From contig CP136061.1 of NCBI GenBank assembly GCA_032622095.1, forward strand, positions 17,422,991 through 17,486,990: a stretch of DNA of 64,000 bases, given 5' to 3'. This document shows, piece after piece, positions 60,326-64,000 of this stretch (positions are counted from its first letter, which is position 1; every line of letters starts with the position of its first letter). The notes under the pieces are model-generated. The model had not been told where the DNA came from and did no database searches. It saw only the letters and a list, made by a program, of their open reading frames with translations. The position numbers and the translations under genes were made by a program. The stretch comes from Siphonodentalium dalli. Lineage: Eukaryota > Mollusca > Scaphopoda > Gadilida > Siphonodentaliidae.

Positions 60326-61244
60326 CTGCAGATAGACAGCCATACATTCGCAAATACAAGTATAGATTTCTCGTCGCAGCTTGTCCTCTGCTTTGATTCA
60401 CGAATACATACCGCTACATCGTTCCTGTAGTAGTATAACGAAGACAAATACTGTATTAAAAACCTGCTACGTCTACCTATCTCCTATTCGATGTAAATAA
60501 TATTGAGTATTATTTGGGCGTGGCAACATACGCCTGACATAGCTTCACCATTACAGCCCAAGGGTCGTCACAGATTATATATTATGACTAAATAACCGAG
60601 CATGTGCGTCTTGTATGGCCACACCATGCAGTGACACCATGCAGTTTTGAGAGAACATGTATATATTTGTTGTAATTACACGCGCCGCGTGTATACTAAT
60701 GTAGAGATTCCTGTTTCGCCTGGGCGCATGGGTGTTTTATTTATAGAACTGGGAATTTTTGGGAGGAATAAAAGTCGAACTGCGAAACGGAGGCCGAGTC
60801 CGGTAAAAGGTGTGGTTGGGAATTTCAATTTCGTTCATTGTCGTTAACATTATGTCAATGATGTTAATATTTGGTTTGTGATAAGCTATACCAATTACAA
60901 ATAATACAAATGAAAAAAATAATTTGTAAGTCTTATAATTTCAACTTTTATAGACATTTTTCGTTCTGCAGCCCACTGGGGGTTGTTGTAGGGGACGACC
61001 GAGTCGGCCGCCGGTTCGTTAATTAGGTGCTTGTTGTTTATTGTTATTTTAACGGAATTCTGAGTTGGTCATTCGCGAAACCAATATATGTTATATTCTT
61101 TAATTACAATCATGGGTATATGATATATGATCTTGAGCGCGTTACCATTTCTGACTATGGTTATCCTGTTGTACATATGCTGTCGCAATTTGATGGATGT
61201 TAATAATGAGTTATCTCCAGTGACATTGTGGGTATATTTTGCAG
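60326..61244. other. Putative intron sequence upstream of the EGF-like exon
   Basis: It contains CACCATGCAGT twice near 60625-60640 and a GC-richer block at 60970-61015. No exon is recognised. The sequence just before 61245 is TGTGGGTATATTTTGCAG, a usable splice acceptor. Confidence 0.4.
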
Positions 61245-61335
61245 CTGTTCTTTTGCTTAGATGGAGGGACTCTGATAGGCGGTCGTGCTTGCTCTTGTCC
61301 ACCAGGTCTTACCGGTGATCACTGCCAGACAGCAG
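61245..61335 (+). CDS. Internal exon encoding an EGF-like module
   Basis: A 91-bp segment lies between TTTTGCAG (acceptor) and GTAATATTAG (donor at 61336). In phase 0 it encodes about 30 residues with C-x-DGGT-x4-R-A-C-S-C-PPGLTGDHC, the C-terminal half of an EGF domain; the usual third cysteine after GGT is replaced by Leu. EGF modules act outside the cell in adhesion and recognition. The entry phase 0 matches the exit phase of the exon at 48252-48548 on the same strand, so both may belong to one gene encoding a secreted PAN-EGF protein. The exon exits in phase 1, so at least one further exon lies beyond the window or downstream. Confidence 0.55.
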
Positions 61336-61689
61336 GTAATATTAGAGATATTCAATTTGTTGGTTGTGGTTTGTTGTTGCATGCAAGTACATTGATGGTC
61401 ACGACCCCTCCTTACTGATGGGTGATTATTACCCCCGTACTATCAACTCTCCCCACGTGTCCCAAAACCTACAGGGTGCCTTTTTCTAATGGGCCATTAT
61501 TTTTGCTTATATAATAACCAGTTAAATAACTATATGGCACTTGTTTCGTATATAAACTCCCCCTCAACAAATTAAATATTACATTACGACGCAACAACCC
61601 TATTCCTGCATGACTGTGTTGTTCAAATATTCTAGAACCCCTTAAAAGCCAATCAATTAACATCAATCAATACTTTCTCATATGTTTTG
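61336..61689. other. Stretch without a gene (putative intron)
   Basis: Begins with the splice donor GTAATATTAG. No further exon is recognised. Confidence 0.4.
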
Positions 61690-61793
61690 TCTATCTATTT
61701 GTTTGCTTGTTTGTTTGTCTGTTTATACAAATGACTCTACTTGTGAAGGTGACTTGGTTGCCAATAAACGTATCTTATCTTATCTTATCTTAA
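61690..61793 (+). mobile_element. 3' tail of a non-LTR element with (ATCTT)n end
   Basis: TTGTTTGCTTGTTTGTTTGT-type text is followed by GGTTGCCAATAAACG and then four ATCTT repeats. An AATAAA followed by a short simple-repeat tail is typical of LINE or SINE 3' ends. The Harbinger-type MITE begins directly after it. Confidence 0.55.
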
Positions 61794-62034
61794 GGTTACA
61801 CTGGTGTAAATAAGGTTCCGAGCGACATCTAGCGGATGCGGGAGGAATATATAGGAGAGAATAAAATAGACTAGATTCCTGCTAGACAGACATGATTTGT
61901 TTGTGTAAAAAGTTTCCCAAAATGTCAATTTTTCAGATTTAAAGAAAATTTTGGACCCAACATTTATATTGCCAATACTATACGCTAAAACGTTAGCACT
62001 GAGGCCTATGGAAAACATTTACACCAGTGTAACC
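61794..62034. mobile_element. Harbinger-type MITE, 241 bp, deletion derivative
   Basis: The terminal inverted repeats GGTTACACTGGTGTAAAT and ATTTACACCAGTGTAACC are flanked by TAA on both sides, the 3-bp TWA duplication typical of PIF/Harbinger. It is nearly identical to 62904-63353 except that about 210 bp between AATAAAATAGAC and CCTGCTAGACAGACATGATT is missing. Confidence 0.85.
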
Positions 62035-62903
62035 TAAAGGGAAAATATAGCTTTTTATCATTTTTGATTCCTGGGAGTCACTTTAAAGCATTTTAATGCA
62101 TTTTACAGAGCCTGGTCTTTCAGTCCAATGAATATCTCATGCTTGGTGTAGCTATTCTTGCTGCTGATGTCTTCTTTCACTTACATCAGCCAAAAAAATA
62201 GTAAGATTTGTCATAAAAAATGCCAATTTTTGAAGGTATTTTCAAAAATTTTCAAGGTGGTAATAGTCACATGATAATGCAAATGACCCATTACATGAGC
62301 ATGTCAACGACAGTTACGACACATATACCAATTGTTATAAGAACCTAATCTAACAAGTATTTTGGATTTTATAGCCAGTGATATACAGATATATATCATA
62401 AAAGTGTGTCATTTCCACTGGTGGGTATGGTCATTTGAAGGTTAATAGCACAAAAACTTGGACACATTTAAGAAAATGCTTCAGCAATTCAAAGAGAGCA
62501 TATCTTGGATCACCCTTGCAGACCTGAAAATGTCATATTTTATTCTTCAATGTGCTGATAAAGTCATGCGCTTGATGCTCAGCTGATCAGATCTGGACTC
62601 AATGACCTCACATCACCAGAAGTTCTCTCATGGAAAGAATATTGTACAGTCTTCCATAGCTGATCCAAGTTTGCAACACCAGACCCCTAAAACTGAGTGA
62701 AAATGGGGCCTGAACATGACTGGTGGTGGAAAATTGTGCTTTTTTTATGAATAATTTGTTAAAGGGGGTGGGGTTAAATTGTGTGTGATAAATAAAGAAC
62801 CACATAAGTGATATTGTTTTGAACACATTTTTCCATTGATGGGCAATTCTGAAGAAATGTAGGGAGTTACAATTATTCCGCGAAAAAGCGGGCTATCGCT
62901 TTA
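62035..62903. other. Stretch without a gene
   Basis: Unique-looking sequence between the two MITEs. The frame at 62608-62826 (minus) has no domain. Confidence 0.4.
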
Positions 62904-63353
62904 GGTTACACTGGTGTAAATAAGGTTCCGAGCGACATCTAGCGGATGCGGGAGGAATATATAGGAGAGAATAAAATAGACACTGGGCCCTGATTGGTCA
63001 ATAGCCTTGTGTGCTTTTCACATAAAAAAATCATCACACCTCTTCCCTATGATTTCCCATAGGTAAAATAACCATTGGCACAGGAATTAACCCTTTGTAG
63101 TGAAGTTTGAATTTTGTGGTGTGGTCCAAAATATGACTGTATTTTTTTATGCGGTTCTGACACTAGTTACGAAAACATAAGATTTAAAGGCGAATTCCCT
63201 GCTAGACAGACATGATTCTTTGTGTAAAAAGTTCCCCAAAATGTCAATTTTTCAGATTTAAAGAAAATTTTGGACCCAACATTTATATTGCCAACACTAT
63301 ACGCTAAAACGTTAGCACTGAGGCTTATGGAAAACATTTACACCAGTGTAACC
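62904..63353. mobile_element. Harbinger-type MITE, 450 bp
   Basis: Same ends as the 241-bp copy, flanked by TTA on both sides (62901-62903 and 63354-63356). It contains the interior missing from that copy. The order of its interior (GGGCCCTGATTGGTCAATAG, then a GCTAGACAGACATGAT region, then GTTAGCACTGAGGC) parallels the older relative at 11272-11690. Confidence 0.87.
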
Positions 63354-63538
63354 TTAAGACATACACACCGTGTTGAAGGCCGCCGCGAGCTCGTGCCTGA
63401 ATGAAACTAATAAGTGCATACCAAGCACTTTGCTGACTGACATTATGTAGCTTTCAACTAGTATTGCCGAACATCCAACCATACCTATTGTACCGTTTCA
63501 TGAAACACAATGTCTGAACTACTCCTAATTATATATAG

Positions 63539-63678
63539 AATACACCCATAGTAGCCGAGAATACCAAATTTTCACCACGAGTGGAATTGTGGTTTTAACC
63601 ACGAGCCTTTTGCGAGTGGTTAAAAAACAATACCACGAGTGGTGAAAAATTTGTACTCTCGGGTACTATGCGTGTATT
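63539..63678. mobile_element. Long hairpin, copy 2
   Basis: Nearly the same sequence as 34038-34178, with arms from AATACACCCATAGTAGCCGA inward and loop CCTTTTGCGAG. Several mismatches lie on one arm only (CTCTCGGGTACTATGCG), so the hairpin is decaying. The sequence beyond it (to 64000) partly matches that beyond the first copy (GCGTCACGCGTAGTGATG), and the window ends before a far end can be seen. Confidence 0.85.
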
Positions 63679-64000
63679 TTATTTATGCCATAATTATTAT
63701 TTTTGTAATTTTATTCGCGAATTCAACTACCCCGCTGTTTACTTTGAATGGGTATCCTCACCAACACAAACACCAACACAAACACGACGATATAAGGAAT
63801 GTGCGTCACGCGTAGTGATGCTTACATTAACGCCATGACGTCATCCTATTTCTGAGCGATCAGTCATTTTGAATTATCATTCATATGTTTCCTAGTTGAT
63901 ATAGCACTAGCAAGCTACATTTGATTGAAATTCATGCAATTTTCCTCATATCTAATTGATATCATGACAACTTCCAATTTAAAATGAATGTGACATAGGA

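Overview
This window looks like nuclear DNA of a repeat-rich, AT-rich invertebrate animal, probably marine. The evidence is the content: CR1/jockey-type and other non-LTR retrotransposons, Helitrons, Harbinger-type and piggyBac-type MITEs, large foldback elements, many minisatellites, AATAAA-type 3' ends, and two exon-like segments of a secreted PAN/apple-plus-EGF type protein. No clade can be fixed from the sequence. There is no operon, CRISPR array, rRNA or intact single-exon gene, and nearly every long open frame is a shadow of a tandem repeat, a palindrome or a broken transposon.

Layout. 1-1.4 kb: a 52-bp satellite and a 36/37-bp repeat. 1.9-3.4 kb: a 5'-truncated LINE flanked by an unusually long 163-bp direct repeat. 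4.1-5.0 kb: a short CR1-like LINE tail with a 17-bp target duplication. 5.9-9.4 kb (minus): a decayed LINE of the same type, split by a 1054-bp solo LTR with a CCAT duplication; the reading frame joins correctly across the LTR. 10.1-17.4 kb: a giant inverted-repeat element whose arms hold about 150-bp repeats and a degenerate 21-bp satellite that changes strand near the centre; a MITE and a LINE tail are nested in it. 17.6-20.3 kb: 31-bp and 51-bp minisatellites. 22.6-29.6 kb: hairpin-bearing dispersed elements, palindromic foldback elements and three tandem 710-bp units that each contain a 22-bp minisatellite. 29.9-32.5 kb: a LINE remnant from whose coding sequence a 44-bp array has expanded. 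33-37.5 kb: further foldback elements.

37.7-42.9 kb (minus) is the clearest structural find: four Helitrons joined exactly head-to-tail, with 3' hairpin plus CTAG/CTAA ends abutting TC 5' ends. The outermost contains a nested LINE, and another carries five roughly 130-bp modules with extended nuclear-receptor half-site motifs. 45.6-46.0 kb: a piggyBac-type MITE with two long hairpins.

48.25-61.3 kb (plus): the only candidate cellular gene. A signal-peptide plus PAN/apple-like exon (48252-48548) ends in phase 0 at a GT donor. A phase-0 exon with an EGF-like pattern (61245-61335) lies 12.7 kb downstream. The presumed intron holds a 3.8-kb 30/25-bp minisatellite with a 1640-bp higher-order period, a MITE and a second large inverted-repeat element (54.6-60.3 kb). 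61.7-63.7 kb: a LINE tail, two Harbinger-type MITEs (one an internal deletion of the other) and a foldback hairpin. Boundaries come from reading by eye, without alignment software or database searches.
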